Source: Hippopus hippopus (Eukaryota; Mollusca; Bivalvia; Cardiida; Cardiidae). From it: a stretch of 64,000 nt of DNA. Made by a program: the position numbers and the translations under genes. Below, one piece after another: positions 21,736-31,902 of this stretch. The DNA lies in assembly GCA_946811185.2 (NCBI GenBank), contig OX328097.1, positions 30,217,627 through 30,281,626 of the forward strand, in the 5' to 3' direction. The notes under the pieces were generated by a model that worked only from the letters and a program-made list of their open reading frames with translations, did not search any database and was not told where the DNA came from. How positions within the stretch are numbered: the stretch's first letter is position 1; each line of letters begins with the position of its first letter.

Positions 21736-23758
21736 AATGTTAAATTCACATTATCCCGGTCCAAACAGACCAGACTTTTCATGATCTTATATATATGGTG
21801 GCATATTTCTGTCGTGAGATACGAGATAGCTATCATGATAATTTAAGAGAAGTATCGTGATAAAACAAAAATTTTCATGATAAAAATATCGCGATAATTC
21901 TCTTATCATGATTTTTTCTGCTTTCGTGCCTACAACTGACATTCATGGTACCTATAATTAGATACGGTTTCGGAACACCTTCGTGTACAACCTTATGAAT
22001 TCTTTTCCATGGATGGTTTTAAAGTTGTTCGCAGGAGGCATTTCGAGTCGTCTTTGTGATTTTACAGACCTCTGTTCATTTCGAGTATTGTCAAAATTTA
22101 CCAATTAAGGTACAAAAAAAATTGTTAATGATTCGAAATTTTACTTACTGCAATCTTATTAAAGGGTAACTCCAGACCAAAGTTTTCATTTCCAAATCGG
22201 ATAAAACTATACTAGAGTATGTTAACATTTTTTTTTTTTTTAGCGTTTTGTGATGCTTACTTCACGAGATATAGAGGTTTAAACTTCGGATTTTCACCTG
22301 TCTGACAGTCGCTAATTGAAAAAATCGTGACTTCCGGCAGTTTGCCGTGACGTTACAAGTGTCACGGAGAAGATATGGTCGCTATATATGAACTAACGCA
22401 GAAAACTGAAAAAACTGCATGAAATTCGTGAAGATATAAATCGCTTTATCACGTTTAAATCACTTGTGCACTGCAGAACTTTCACCTCTATCGCTCTTAC
22501 ATCTTACTACAATTATAGGAAAGAAATTTTGAATGAATTAGCCTAGTGGAGATAGTACTTATGAAAAGGAAAAGTTATTCTTCTGGTGGGAAACAAAACT
22601 ATTTTGAAATTTATTTCTTGAAGTTATTTCAGTTATACCACTGCCTAATCAACGAATTTTAATAGATAAAAATAAAGAAATAATAACTCAAGATAGTTGA
22701 AACATGCCAAAAGTCTCTTCTAATAGGTGGTAGAAGGAAGAAGGAACGTTGCTATGTGTAAAGTAAGTCATTCGAGTACAGGTCTAAGGCTGTTTCTACC
22801 AAATATAGGACACCGTCGATCATTGAACGGTCTACAAATCCTGCACAGTCTGATCTTGATCTACACCATCAGTGTCAGCATTTTACATGTCTCCCTCAGC
22901 TTGGGAAGAATTAAAAGCCTTAATCTACTCAGAAATCGTATCCTCTCTTTAACATTCACGAACAATGTCAAATCCAGCACACATCCTGAATTTGCTATTA
23001 AAGTTAAATCCATTTTTTATTTTTTCACTTGATCTTCATTTATTTTCCTACGTGTTTTTTTTTTTTTCACAATTTCAAATTTGTTTCTTTCATCAACAAC
23101 AACGTTAAAAGATTGTCTGAATTGCTTCCTGCCTTCCTGCCCTCCATATCATGCAGTAAACGTTTTTGATCGTCTGTAAAATACAGGGTCAGTCCATTTC
23201 CTACATACTGAGACATGAAAGGCGTAAAATTTATGTGGAAATACCAACGTGGACAAAAATTATTTAACTCTCTTCTTCCGTATTTCTCGCTGTAATCATG
23301 TACCAGATAACAGATGCATATTGCTGACCATAAAAATGCAGCGTAAATTAAAAATTTATAACTGCATACAAACTTTACACAAGATTTTAGTGCGCCAACT
23401 TTTTATTTTGCGAAAAGAATTGTGTGTTCCATCAATGCAAAGGGTTAATTCGGCGCCTCTTTGATGTTGGTATCGCATCGTTGTGGTCTCACATATTTTT
23501 TTTGCCGGGCTTGCAGCTGGGAGTTAACAAGCACTTGTCCTAAACATGTCATGTACAAAGTTACTCTTTTGTTTTCACGACCATATTGAGCCCTTTTTCT
23601 TATAAAATGTGAATGGAATTTGGAATTTTACACAGGTTAAATGGGTAAGTCTAACGTCATAACTTTTGTATTTTCCTCATTCATACGATCTTAAATAAAA
23701 AAAAAAAAAAAAAATCCCATAATCTGCTTGTCGAATTTCTATTCTAACTACCCTCCAA

Positions 23759-23794
<36 letters not shown>

Positions 23795-23810
23795 CGCGCT
23801 CGCTCGCTCT
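23759..23810. repeat. (CT)n(CG)n microsatellite
   Basis: About ten CT units, about ten CG units, then CTCGCTCGCTCT. The alternating CG block is a potential Z-DNA tract. The frame rich in Arg-Glu/Arg-Ala here is a repeat artefact. Confidence 0.9.
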
Positions 23811-23924
23811 CATATGAAAGAGATGGATAATCAACAGTGAATTCACCATTGATTTCTTGCCTCATTTAAATTTCTGTGGGGCCCCAAGGCTGCTGAGCGC
23901 GACTCAGTGACCTTTTCCGAACAG

Positions 23925-23980
23925 TGTATATTAAGATCAGACTGCACAGAACGTGCAATCTGATCTTATGTACAGTGTCC
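23925..23980. repeat. MITE-B hairpin core
   Basis: AAGATCAGACTGCACAGAAC pairs with GTGCAATCTGATCTTATG. Confidence 0.6.
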
Positions 23981-24696
23981 AATACGGAGATATTTATTTT
24001 GGTATCTCCAAAAACTAGCACTATTCGAAATTTTGCAATCGGCATGAAGGTTTATTTAACCTGTTGAGGATTAATGGTAAATCTGATATTAAGCCACGTC
24101 AATCGGTTCAGACAGACAGACAGCAAACTGGCGAATAAATAGTCATCTCCTGGCTCGAAATAGTGCTTAAACTCGGCACCCGGCATACGACAGTCGTCTC
24201 CCGGCATGAGGGAAGATAAGGCTGTGAGAAAAAAAGTCAGTATCAGAGCAAATTAATAGTACACAGAAGCCGAAATAAGTGTGGCGTCACATCCGGTTTA
24301 TCGCAGATTTCACAAACTCGCACAGGTGTGCAACCACATTTTCGCTTATAACATTGAAATACGGTTTTCAGTTTTAAGATTGTTTTCATTAAAGGATTCA
24401 TATATCCAAAATGAGATTTTGGCTGTAGTTGCCCTTTAAGTCAAAACTACCGAGTTCATCCAAATGATGCATTTTCTATTTATAGATATCACAATAGTTT
24501 TATCTCCCATGTCAGCTTCGAGCACGGTTGAGAAATTTTGCGATATAAAATTAGTTTATCATGATACTTTTATCAAGAAACTTTTCACTTTCTTGATAAG
24601 ATTTCCAGGAAACTTAATTTATCGCGATAGTTTACTAAAATTATCATGATAGCTATCTCGTATCTCGTGGCAGAAATATGCCACCATATATATACA

Positions 24697-26110
24697 TGTA
24701 GAAATTAATGCTTGATTATTCTGGTGTTGCTCGATTGTATCATAAATGATTTCTTCTACAATAATGCCATTGCTTAAAAAAAACATCATTCATTAATTGA
24801 CTCATTGCCTCCAGCAAACGGGTATTTTTTTTTTTTTTTGCGCATGTGCGCCTTACATCAGACGACATTTTGATGGTGTTGTGGTAAAAGAAGAAATTGT
24901 TCGTCACCCTTTGCCGTAACATTTTTCTCTGCATTTATGTATCGGTTCGAAGATTATTCATGTTCTACATTGATGGTTTTTTAAGTCACTGGAGAACACT
25001 TGTTTTAGGAAGAAATGAGTTAAGAGGGCACGCAATTTACAAGTAATGGATCCTTCATAACCCCTACAGCGCTGAAACAGATTTAGCTGTTTTGTGGATA
25101 GTGTGCATCAGGATCAAACTACATGAAACGTGCAGCCTAATCTTGGTTCTACGCTGTTTGTTGCTTTGCTCTTTTTAGACTAGAACGATCGAGGCTTGAA
25201 ATGGCAATATTTCGGCTACTGTTCTTTATTGAAATAAAATCCATTTAATTAATTCGGCGCTTTAACTCTTTAAGGATTTAACAGATTTTTTACTTTACAA
25301 ATCATATTTTAAAAACCCTTATTCATTTTGGTCGTTAAATCACAGAATCGTTTGGTAAACGGTTAAAGGGAGATTTACTGGCGTAATTGGATTTCTTGTA
25401 AATTTGGCACAATGAGGAAAAAAAAGAGTCAAAAGCTTGACGTAGCCTATCAAAATCATTGTCCAAAAAATCAGAATAAGATATTTGAAAAAAATCTACT
25501 GTAGATAACTAAACACTAAAACAGTGCAGCAATGCCAATTGCTATTTTGTTCAGTCTGAACTTTACTGTTCTACGTCAGTTGGCTAAATATACCATGTGA
25601 GTATTTTTCATTCAGTTCATTCTCATATTGAATTTGGCGATAAAATATTAAAATGTTAACATTTGAAATGGTTTTGAAATTACATTTTCCACGGCTACCG
25701 TCATGGGTTTGCCGTGATGAGTGAAAAGTACTACATTTATGTGTTTATATGAAAAAGAGCGTGTATTCTGTACAGTATGTGGTTAACACACAATATAAGT
25801 GTATTTCGCTTATCTTGTGATTCTCACGTCAGTCCTCACAATGTTGTGAAATTGTGAGTGTGCAAGCAAAGTCCTCGTTTTGATGGAAGAATTGAACGTC
25901 CTCATAATGAGTCCTCACTTTGAATGGAAAATAGGTAGAGTCCTCTAAACGTTTTTATGTCATATTAGTCGAGTGTAACGTTGATATTTGTAAAAAATCT
26001 TTTTCTAGATGTGAACATTATTGTTAATTACAAACTGCGAGTTCCGTACCTCTAAGGCTTTAATGAGTCCTCATAATGACGTAAAGTTTCAAGGTCCTCA
26101 GAACGAATGC
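24697..26110. other. non-coding stretch
   Basis: No gene. A decayed MITE-B hairpin (GTGCATCAGGATCAAACTAC with GCAGCCTAATCTTGG) lies near 25105-25150, and a MITE-A remnant (TTTAACTCTTTAAGG to TTTGGTAAACGGTTAA) spans about 25262-25377. Confidence 0.45.
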
Positions 26111-26116
26111 AATACG

Positions 26117-26151
26117 TGTATGTGTGTGTGTGGGTGTGTGTGTGTGTGTGT
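26117..26151. repeat. (TG)n microsatellite
   Basis: TATGTGTGTGTGTG, then GG, then a further GTGTG run. The histidine/threonine-rich minus-strand frame here is the repeat itself. Confidence 0.9.
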
Positions 26152-27026
26152 TTCATATGCCTCATGGGTCTATGACCTTCTGGTTCTTCATCAATAATAA
26201 TCGGCGATAATCGGCATGTATGAGATGAGGCCAATAAAAAGGAAACTGATAACACAAAAAGACTCTTGGATTAGACAGAACACGGCGTCTCTCTTACTGA
26301 GAATCACTGTTTATCACACAACTACTCATAAAATCGTTTTATTATAAATGGACACGAATATTGTTTACGTTTAACCTATTCAAAAACAGGTACTTTTAAC
26401 CATTGCACGAATAATTGGGTAACATCGAACAGTATATTCATCATATCAAGTAGCTGATGTCACTACTCGTATAATATGTACCTAGAATTATTATGAGGTT
26501 TACGTATTTCTAGTTCTTTTGATACGTTAAACATTGACCCCTTTGCTTCTTATTGCATATTCATAAGAGGCTGTCCAGGGTAAGTGCGAATTGAAAGCTC
26601 TGCAGAGCCCGGTGTAATTTATCAAAATGTCGGTTTCCATCGAAATCAAAGAGATATAACACTGTGTTGTAAGCTGTGCGGGACGAAATGTGTAGTCACT
26701 TCCAAGATGGCGGACTGTTTACATGGAGAAAGGTGGGTGTCACATTTTATCATCAATAACTTTTTTTCTTGAAACCTTCCAGTTATGATACTTACAATAT
26801 ATTGTGGGGGAATGATATGGTAAGCCTCGGTGCTATATAGCAAAGAGCCAGTGCCATTATTCGATACGTCATATCGGCGTAAACATTGCCATTCGGTAAA
26901 ATTTAAATTTTAAGCGTGGAACTTGCATCGTTTTTAGTTATAGAATGGAAAATAAGCTAATGCAGTGGATGAAGGTTGTTATTTCTGTAGGTATTCATCA
27001 CGTACTTTCCAATGATTACGGTAACT

Positions 27027-27170
27027 TTATTTCATTCGTTTTACTTACTTATTTTACTTTACATACAGGATTTTACTCTATGTTTACGTTCAGACTCGCT
27101 TAGACGCTTATTCTAAAAATAGAGCGTCTAGTGATCATGATCACAATGGCACAACCATGTGTAGTCACTT
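27027..27170. repeat. DIRS left inverted terminal repeat
   Basis: Complementary to 31903-32036 from GTTTTACTTACTTATTTTAC through TAGACGCTCTATTTTTAG to GGCACAACCATGTGT. Only the outermost TTTATTTCATTC differs. It runs into the start of the gag-like frame. Confidence 0.9.
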
Positions 27171-27793
27171 TTTACTTTAGCGTTGAAACGTTCGGACGTA
27201 TTCTTTTGGTTGTGAATTTATTTTCACTTCTTTGGATAAGCATGGCTGAAGCGGCTGTTAGAGCTTCACGCGAGAAACAGCCTTGCTCTCCGGTTTCACC
27301 TTCGACTCGCTCGGAGCCTGTTACGGAGAAGTGCAAACGCACTACTGTCAGAGATTTGGAACTTCGAATATCTCAAATGCAGTCTGCCACGGAGGCAAAG
27401 TTTGAGGCTATTATAAAAATGTTGCAGGACCGGCCTTCGGGGCAGGGTCAGACAACGAACGCTGTAGACAACGACGAGACTCGGGCTCGTCAGTCTTCCG
27501 CGAAAACTAATGACAATGGCGACATGTCGGCGCCGGACGTAGATGAATTGTCTATCCACCCATCGACGTCGGAGGTTCGAAATTTGTTTTCGGATAGTGA
27601 TTCCTCGTCGGACCTAACTTCTGTTTCTTTTTCTAAAGGAAAAAAAGTGAAACATGACTCTTACAATTCTTACATTGTAAATTCCAGTAGTGGTGGCAAT
27701 TCGGCCACTTTATTCAATACTACAGACAAGACAGAGGATAAACAAGAGATTGTGTTAGACAATATCCAAAGAGACATTCTTAAAAAATCTTGA
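27131..27793 (+). CDS. DIRS gag-like ORF1, upstream part
   Basis: This is the first frame of the retrotransposon. The first ATGs (27131, 27137, 27146) lie inside the terminal repeat. ATGGCTGAAGCG at 27242 is a plausible alternative start. The protein is Ser/Thr- and Asp-rich, with a likely coiled-coil segment (VRDLELRISQMQSATEAKFEAIIKM in the region of residues 74-98; I give only the motif ends VRDLELR and IIKML). It has no recognisable enzyme domain, as expected of the poorly conserved DIRS ORF1, which is thought to act as a nucleocapsid. It ends in TGA at 27791-27793, and the same frame carries on for another 762 bp. The stop is therefore probably a point mutation in one longer ORF1. Confidence 0.7.
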   Translation: MIMITMAQPCVVTFYFSVETFGRILLVVNLFSLLWISMAEAAVRASREKQPCSPVSPSTRSEPVTEKCKRTTVRDLELRISQMQSATEAKFEAIIKMLQDRPSGQGQTTNAVDNDETRARQSSAKTNDNGDMSAPDVDELSIHPSTSEVRNLFSDSDSSSDLTSVSFSKGKKVKHDSYNSYIVNSSSGGNSATLFNTTDKTEDKQEIVLDNIQRDILKKS

Positions 27794-28555
27794 CGATGTG
27801 ACAATCCAAGTAAATTGAATGCTTACAAGGATGAATACAGGCTTAATTTTCCTGTCAGTGAATCGTCTTCAGATTTTTTACAAGTTCCAGGACTTGATGA
27901 TTTGGTTGAACCAATGCTTAGGAAACGTCATGGTTCTAAGTCGGTTAAGACATGGAGTAAAGGTAAACAGTTAGTTACTCAACCTTTGAAATCCATAGAA
28001 TCCCTAGGCTATCAGGGACAAATGGCTAGTCGATATGGCATCTTAGCATTATCTTATTTACAACAGGGGCTTGGTTCTCTCATGAACTCTTTAAGTGTCC
28101 CTGATCCAAACATTGACAAATCGGTACAGACAGTCAGAGATTTATTTGATATGTCCTCCAAAGCCTTAGATCAGATAGGGCGTTCTGGAGCATACCATCA
28201 CATCATTAGACGCAAGGCAGTTGTTGCGGACACTGGCTTAGATACTTTAAAAGACATTCATGTCAAAGTTCTTGATCTTCCTCTTAACAGTCAAGGTGTT
28301 TTCGGCCAGGGATTAGAGGACAAACTTAAAGATAGAAAGGAAAAAAAGGATCAGTTGAGTGATCTTGTACCTGAACTTTTTGATAATAAGAAAAGAAACT
28401 GGTCTGGCAACTATGAAAAGCAAGACAAGAGACAAAAAACGTCAACATTCGTAAATAAGTCTTCTTCTACAGCGTCAAATTTCAAATCTGGCTTCAACAG
28501 AACAAGTACATCTACTTTCCAGCCAGAGAAACCTTACAACAAAGGAAAGTCGTAA
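27794..28555 (+). CDS. DIRS gag-like ORF1, downstream part
   Basis: In frame with the preceding ORF after the TGA. It holds FLQVPGLDDLVEPMLRKR, a helical middle section (ILALSYLQQGLGSLMNSL) and a strongly basic tail (DRKEKKDQ, KKRNWSGNYEKQDKRQK), suited to nucleic-acid binding. The D-x-L-V-E-P-M stretch before the helical block is the kind seen in ORF1 of animal DIRS elements; that is recognition from memory. There is no ATG near its beginning, which supports reading it as the C-terminal part of the same protein. It ends in TAA 43 bp before the reverse transcriptase ATG. Confidence 0.7.
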   Translation, partial: RCDNPSKLNAYKDEYRLNFPVSESSSDFLQVPGLDDLVEPMLRKRHGSKSVKTWSKGKQLVTQPLKSIESLGYQGQMASRYGILALSYLQQGLGSLMNSLSVPDPNIDKSVQTVRDLFDMSSKALDQIGRSGAYHHIIRRKAVVADTGLDTLKDIHVKVLDLPLNSQGVFGQGLEDKLKDRKEKKDQLSDLVPELFDNKKRNWSGNYEKQDKRQKTSTFVNKSSSTASNFKSGFNRTSTSTFQPEKPYNKGKS

Positions 28556-28598
28556 CCAGCTGTTCCACCTTTTCGTATCCCAAAGAAAAAATGACTCC

Positions 28599-29573
28599 AT
28601 GGTAAGAGATTTTCAAAACACTATTCTGGCCAAACTTCCACAGATGCCTGTCGGGGGTCGTCTGACTTTGTTTCTGGACAATTGGAAAAAGATCACATCA
28701 GATCAATGGGTATTATCTGTCAAAAAAGAAGGCTACAAGCTAGAGTTTCTGAGCATTCCCCTACCAACAGGGATTCGTCCCACGGTTGTACCTGTGTTAG
28801 ATCCAGAATTAATTTCTCTAGAAATAGACAATTTGCTTCAAAAAGATTGTATAGAAAAAGTGAATGCTCAAAATGCTCAGGACGGTTTTTACAGTCCCTT
28901 TTTTCTGGTCCCCAACAAGAATGGGAAAATGCGTCCAGTAATAAATCTCAGACCCCTCAACAGATATCTAGCAAAGAAACATTTCAAGATGGACACTCTC
29001 TTCAAAGTAAAAAATCTATTGAGACCAAAAGATTGGGCTGTAACAATAGATCTGTCAGATGCGTATCTGCACATTCCAATTTTTCACGGTCACCGGAAAT
29101 ATCTAAGATTTTGTTTCAAAAACCAGTGTTACCAGTGGAAGGTGATGTGCTTCGGTCCCACGTCGGCTCCCCGAGTGTTCACAAAACTGATGTCAGTGGT
29201 TGCTGCCCAAATTCAGAATGTCAGATTAGCCGTTTATCTAGACGACTGGCTAAATCTGAACCAAAACAAGGGCGTTTTACTACAGGATTGCAGATTATGT
29301 CTGAATCTTCTGGTCTCACTAGGTTTCATGATCAATTTGAAAAAATCACAACTAAACCCAAGTCAGAATTTGATATATTTAGGGGCTCTTCTCAGTCTCA
29401 GAAGAGGACTGATTTTCCCAACAGAGGAAAGGTTTGCCAAAATCCAGTTAGCTCTGATCTCTTTTTGTCATTTGACAGTCAAAGCCCGAGATTTCTTGCA
29501 CCTACTAGGTCTGATGGCATCTTGTATAGAACTGGTCCCGAATGCACGCTTGTACATGAGGCCAATCCAGTAA
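28599..29573 (+). CDS. DIRS reverse transcriptase
   Basis: Copies element RNA into DNA. It starts at a true ATG (28599). Visible RT blocks are DGFYSPFFLVPNKNGKMRP with VINLRPLN (fingers), AVTIDLSDAYLHIPI with catalytic Asp151, YLRFCFKNQCYQWKVMCFG, then PTSAPRVFTKLM. The active-site box VYLDDWL has Asp215 and Asp216. YLDD followed by Trp is typical of the DIRS group. A TAA at 29571-29573 follows MRPIQ, and the same frame goes on straight into the RNase H region. The stop thus splits what is normally one RT-RNase H polyprotein. A different frame is open across the whole gene (see the recombinase entry). Confidence 0.93.
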   Translation: MVRDFQNTILAKLPQMPVGGRLTLFLDNWKKITSDQWVLSVKKEGYKLEFLSIPLPTGIRPTVVPVLDPELISLEIDNLLQKDCIEKVNAQNAQDGFYSPFFLVPNKNGKMRPVINLRPLNRYLAKKHFKMDTLFKVKNLLRPKDWAVTIDLSDAYLHIPIFHGHRKYLRFCFKNQCYQWKVMCFGPTSAPRVFTKLMSVVAAQIQNVRLAVYLDDWLNLNQNKGVLLQDCRLCLNLLVSLGFMINLKKSQLNPSQNLIYLGALLSLRRGLIFPTEERFAKIQLALISFCHLTVKARDFLHLLGLMASCIELVPNARLYMRPIQ

Positions 29574-31468
29574 CATCTACTGTGCTTTTGGAAACCATCC
29601 AAAGACCCATTGGAAAAGTTGGTTCCTTGTACTCCTCATCTCAGATCTCATCTGACTTGGTGGAGACAGAGAGCAAACTTTTTCAAGGGTCGCTCTGTTC
29701 AAAAAACGATGACAGGAGTAACAATCACAACAGATGCTTCAAAAATCATGTACGGGGGTCATTTGGACAGCCAGTTTGTACAAGGCAGATGGAATATACA
29801 GCAACAAAATTGGCATATCAATCTCTTGGAAATGGAAGCTATTCTTTTGACAATGACACATTTCTTACCCCAGATAAACCAGAAATCCGTTCTAATCAAA
29901 TCAGACAATATGACCTGTGTTCAGTATATCAATCGCCAGGGAGGAACTCGGTCCAGCAAACTGTGCATGAAAACTTGGGAGATATGGAATCTTGCTATTC
30001 AGAATCAAATGACTTTGAAAGCAGTCCATATTTGCGGCAAAGACAATCTATTAGCAGATCAGCTGGGTCGTCAGAAAGTTTTAGCAACAGAGTGGTCTCT
30101 GAAGAAGGAAATAGTGCAGAATATTTTTACGATTTGGGGTCATCCACTGATGGATCTGTTTGCATCGGAACAGAACCATCAGACGGAAGTATTCTGCACT
30201 TGGTTCCCCTCTCATCTAGCTTTTGCAACAGATGCTTTATCTATTACTTGGGAGAACATGTTTGCTTACGCGTACCCCCCAATTTGTCTGATTCCAAAGG
30301 TCTTGAAACACATGTCTCAATTTCAGTGCGAGATAATCTTAATAGCACCCCGTTGGCCACGCAGACACTGGTACACAGAACTACTTCAGTTTCTCATTGC
30401 AACACCAATACGATTACCACAGATTCCAGATCTGTTGGCTCAACCATTGTCCAGGATTTATCACCCAAATCCTCAAATTTTTCAGTTAGTGGCATGGAGA
30501 CTGTCGACAGATTGTTCAAAAATAGAGGCTTTTCGGAACAGTCTCGAAAGCTCCTCAGGGCTTCATGGCGCAAAGGTACACAAAGGGATTACGATGCAAA
30601 GTATCGAAGATCCCGTAGCTGGTGTTGTCAACGGGAAATTGATACCAATGATGTATCTTTAACCCTAATATCAGATTTTCTTACACATCTATTCAGTGAA
30701 GGCTTACAGTACCGCACTATAGCTGGTTATAGGTCGATGCTGTCAAATGTCCTACCACCAATAGAAGGTTTCAAAGTAGGTCAACACCCTGATCTAATCA
30801 GATTAATCAAAGGTGTCTTTAATTCCAGGCCGCCACAAAAACGCCTAGTGCCAGAATGGAACTTGGAGGTTGTTCTTTCTTCCTTGCAGAAAAAACCTTT
30901 CGAACCAATGAAGAGAGCATCCTTAAAACACATTACCTATAAGACAGTGTTTTTAGTTGCTATTACCTGTTTCAGGAGATGTAGCGATATTCAGTCTCTG
31001 CAGCTCGGTGAGGGTTCTGTGAACGTTCAACAAAAAGGATTGACATTTGTGAGACATGGTTTAGCCAAACAAGATAGAGAAGGTCATTACGGTACCACAA
31101 TATTCATTCCAACATTCCTAGAAAACAAGAAACTTGATCCCAAAAGATGCATGTACCATTATTTAAAGAAAACAGAACCTTTTCGACAGAAAACGGATGG
31201 TTCAGAAGAGCTAAGTGTTTTTCTTAGTTTGAATGAGCCACATAGGCCAGTATCCTCACAAACCATTTCAAACTGGATTGCGCAAACAATTAAAATGTCA
31301 CTTGGAGATAAATCGGCTAAAATAAGAGGACATAGCACTAGAGCTATTGGAACTTCATATGCTCTTTTTAAAGGTGCTTCTTTAAGTTCAATCCTATCTG
31401 CGGCTGACTGGAGTCGTGAATCTACTTTTGTAAAGTTCTATCTGAGGGACATGTCATCTCAGAGCTAG
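28682..31468 (+). CDS. DIRS tyrosine recombinase ORF (long overlapping frame)
   Basis: The catalytic part lies at residues ~620-925, from about 30540. FRRCSDIQSL carries the first Arg (R766), RGHSTRAIGTSY gives His884 and Arg887, and AADWSRESTFVKFY gives Trp910 and the nucleophile Tyr920. The enzyme joins the circular DNA intermediate to the target, replacing an integrase. The frame is open for 928 codons, so it runs over RT and RNase H in a different frame. The first ~600 residues are Ser-rich with no domain. Translation probably begins near the recombinase or is coupled to pol; the true start is unclear. Large overlap of the recombinase and RT frames is known for DIRS-1. Length after residue 600 fits the family. 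Confidence 0.88.
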   Translation: MEKDHIRSMGIICQKRRLQARVSEHSPTNRDSSHGCTCVRSRINFSRNRQFASKRLYRKSECSKCSGRFLQSLFSGPQQEWENASSNKSQTPQQISSKETFQDGHSLQSKKSIETKRLGCNNRSVRCVSAHSNFSRSPEISKILFQKPVLPVEGDVLRSHVGSPSVHKTDVSGCCPNSECQISRLSRRLAKSEPKQGRFTTGLQIMSESSGLTRFHDQFEKITTKPKSEFDIFRGSSQSQKRTDFPNRGKVCQNPVSSDLFLSFDSQSPRFLAPTRSDGILYRTGPECTLVHEANPVTSTVLLETIQRPIGKVGSLYSSSQISSDLVETESKLFQGSLCSKNDDRSNNHNRCFKNHVRGSFGQPVCTRQMEYTATKLAYQSLGNGSYSFDNDTFLTPDKPEIRSNQIRQYDLCSVYQSPGRNSVQQTVHENLGDMESCYSESNDFESSPYLRQRQSISRSAGSSESFSNRVVSEEGNSAEYFYDLGSSTDGSVCIGTEPSDGSILHLVPLSSSFCNRCFIYYLGEHVCLRVPPNLSDSKGLETHVSISVRDNLNSTPLATQTLVHRTTSVSHCNTNTITTDSRSVGSTIVQDLSPKSSNFSVSGMETVDRLFKNRGFSEQSRKLLRASWRKGTQRDYDAKYRRSRSWCCQREIDTNDVSLTLISDFLTHLFSEGLQYRTIAGYRSMLSNVLPPIEGFKVGQHPDLIRLIKGVFNSRPPQKRLVPEWNLEVVLSSLQKKPFEPMKRASLKHITYKTVFLVAITCFRRCSDIQSLQLGEGSVNVQQKGLTFVRHGLAKQDREGHYGTTIFIPTFLENKKLDPKRCMYHYLKKTEPFRQKTDGSEELSVFLSLNEPHRPVSSQTISNWIAQTIKMSLGDKSAKIRGHSTRAIGTSYALFKGASLSSILSAADWSRESTFVKFYLRDMSSQS
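29574..30662 (+). CDS. DIRS RNase H and C-terminal domain of pol
   Basis: This is the same frame as the RT, resumed after one TAA. VTITTDASKIMYGGHL gives the first RNase H Asp, INLLEMEAILLTM the Glu, and VLIKSDNMTCVQYINRQGG the second Asp. HICGKDNLLADQLGR is the last box. It degrades the RNA strand of RNA-DNA hybrids. After it comes a DIRS-typical region (HPLMDLFASEQNHQ, YAYPPICLIPKVL, IAPRWPRRHWY) of the kind called a methylase-like or unknown domain in DIRS elements. The frame has no ATG near its start. The last third overlaps the beginning of the recombinase domain in the other frame. Confidence 0.88.
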   Translation, partial: HLLCFWKPSKDPLEKLVPCTPHLRSHLTWWRQRANFFKGRSVQKTMTGVTITTDASKIMYGGHLDSQFVQGRWNIQQQNWHINLLEMEAILLTMTHFLPQINQKSVLIKSDNMTCVQYINRQGGTRSSKLCMKTWEIWNLAIQNQMTLKAVHICGKDNLLADQLGRQKVLATEWSLKKEIVQNIFTIWGHPLMDLFASEQNHQTEVFCTWFPSHLAFATDALSITWENMFAYAYPPICLIPKVLKHMSQFQCEIILIAPRWPRRHWYTELLQFLIATPIRLPQIPDLLAQPLSRIYHPNPQIFQLVAWRLSTDCSKIEAFRNSLESSSGLHGAKVHKGITMQSIEDPVAGVVNGKLIPMMYL

Positions 31469-31738
31469 GTAAGCTCTGAAATGGGTGTTGTTTTACACTT
31501 TAGCGAGTCGCGAATCGAAATCTGACTGTTTTATGTTACAAAGTAGTAATATGTTATGATGTATACATGTATATAACATTTTGTACAGACTACAGAAGGG
31601 ATACATTGTGTTAGATTAATTCAGTGATGTATATAGAATGTACAGCTGGTGAAAGAAGAGGTTGAAGAATCTTACCTCACCAAGAAATATACAAGTTTTT
31701 CTCCTCCAGGATAGAAGGTAAGCATTGCTTTGAAATCT

Positions 31739-31843
31739 ATCCTGTATGTAAAGTAAAATAAGTAAGTAAAACGAATGAAATAAAATTATTAAATTTTATT
31801 TCAAGTTTGAATTTTATGAAAGAGTTTTACTTACTTATTTTAC
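31739..31843. repeat. DIRS internal complementary region
   Basis: CCTGTATGTAAAGTAAAATA to ACGAATGAAATAAA complements the left end. TTATTAAATTTTATTTCAAG to GTTTTACTTACTTATTTTAC complements the right end. The two halves meet at TAAAATTATTAAATTT. Confidence 0.9.
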
Positions 31844-31902
31844 TTGTTTCCCATCACCTCCCCTACTTGTAAATTCTTGGTTGGGAAACGTTTCAACTTA
31901 AA

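Larger units (their letters stand above)
22159..24439. mobile_element. Kolobok/T2-like element nested in the 2.9 kb element
   Basis: The left end is TTAAAGGGTAACTCCAGACC. The right end, read in reverse, is TTAAAGGGCAACTACAGCCA. TTAA stands at 22159-22162 and 24436-24439. The TTAAAGGG terminus with TTAA target is the hallmark of Kolobok transposons and T2-type MITEs (family knowledge). The ends agree over about 30 bp and differ from those of E1 and E2 after AGGG, so this is a different family. No open transposase frame was found. Confidence 0.65.
21790..24696. mobile_element. 2.9 kb inverted-repeat element with TATATGGTGGCATA ends
   Basis: ATATATATGGTGGCATATTT at the left is mirrored by AAATATGCCACCATATATAT at the right. 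The match continues inward through GAGATACGAGATAGCTATCA and TGATAATTT for about 65 bp. Just inside both ends lie clusters of ATCATGATA and TCGCGATAA motifs. No transposase-like frame is seen. A TTAA-flanked element (22159-24439) takes up most of the interior. Confidence 0.7.

Noticed and set aside
23677..23865. Arg/Glu-rich ORF
   Set aside because: Caused by the (CT)n(CG)n microsatellite.
28682..30480. First 600 codons of the 928-codon frame as a separate real protein
   Set aside because: Serine-rich and domain-free, antiparallel to nothing known, and overlapping a clear RT-RNase H. Kept only as a question in the findings.
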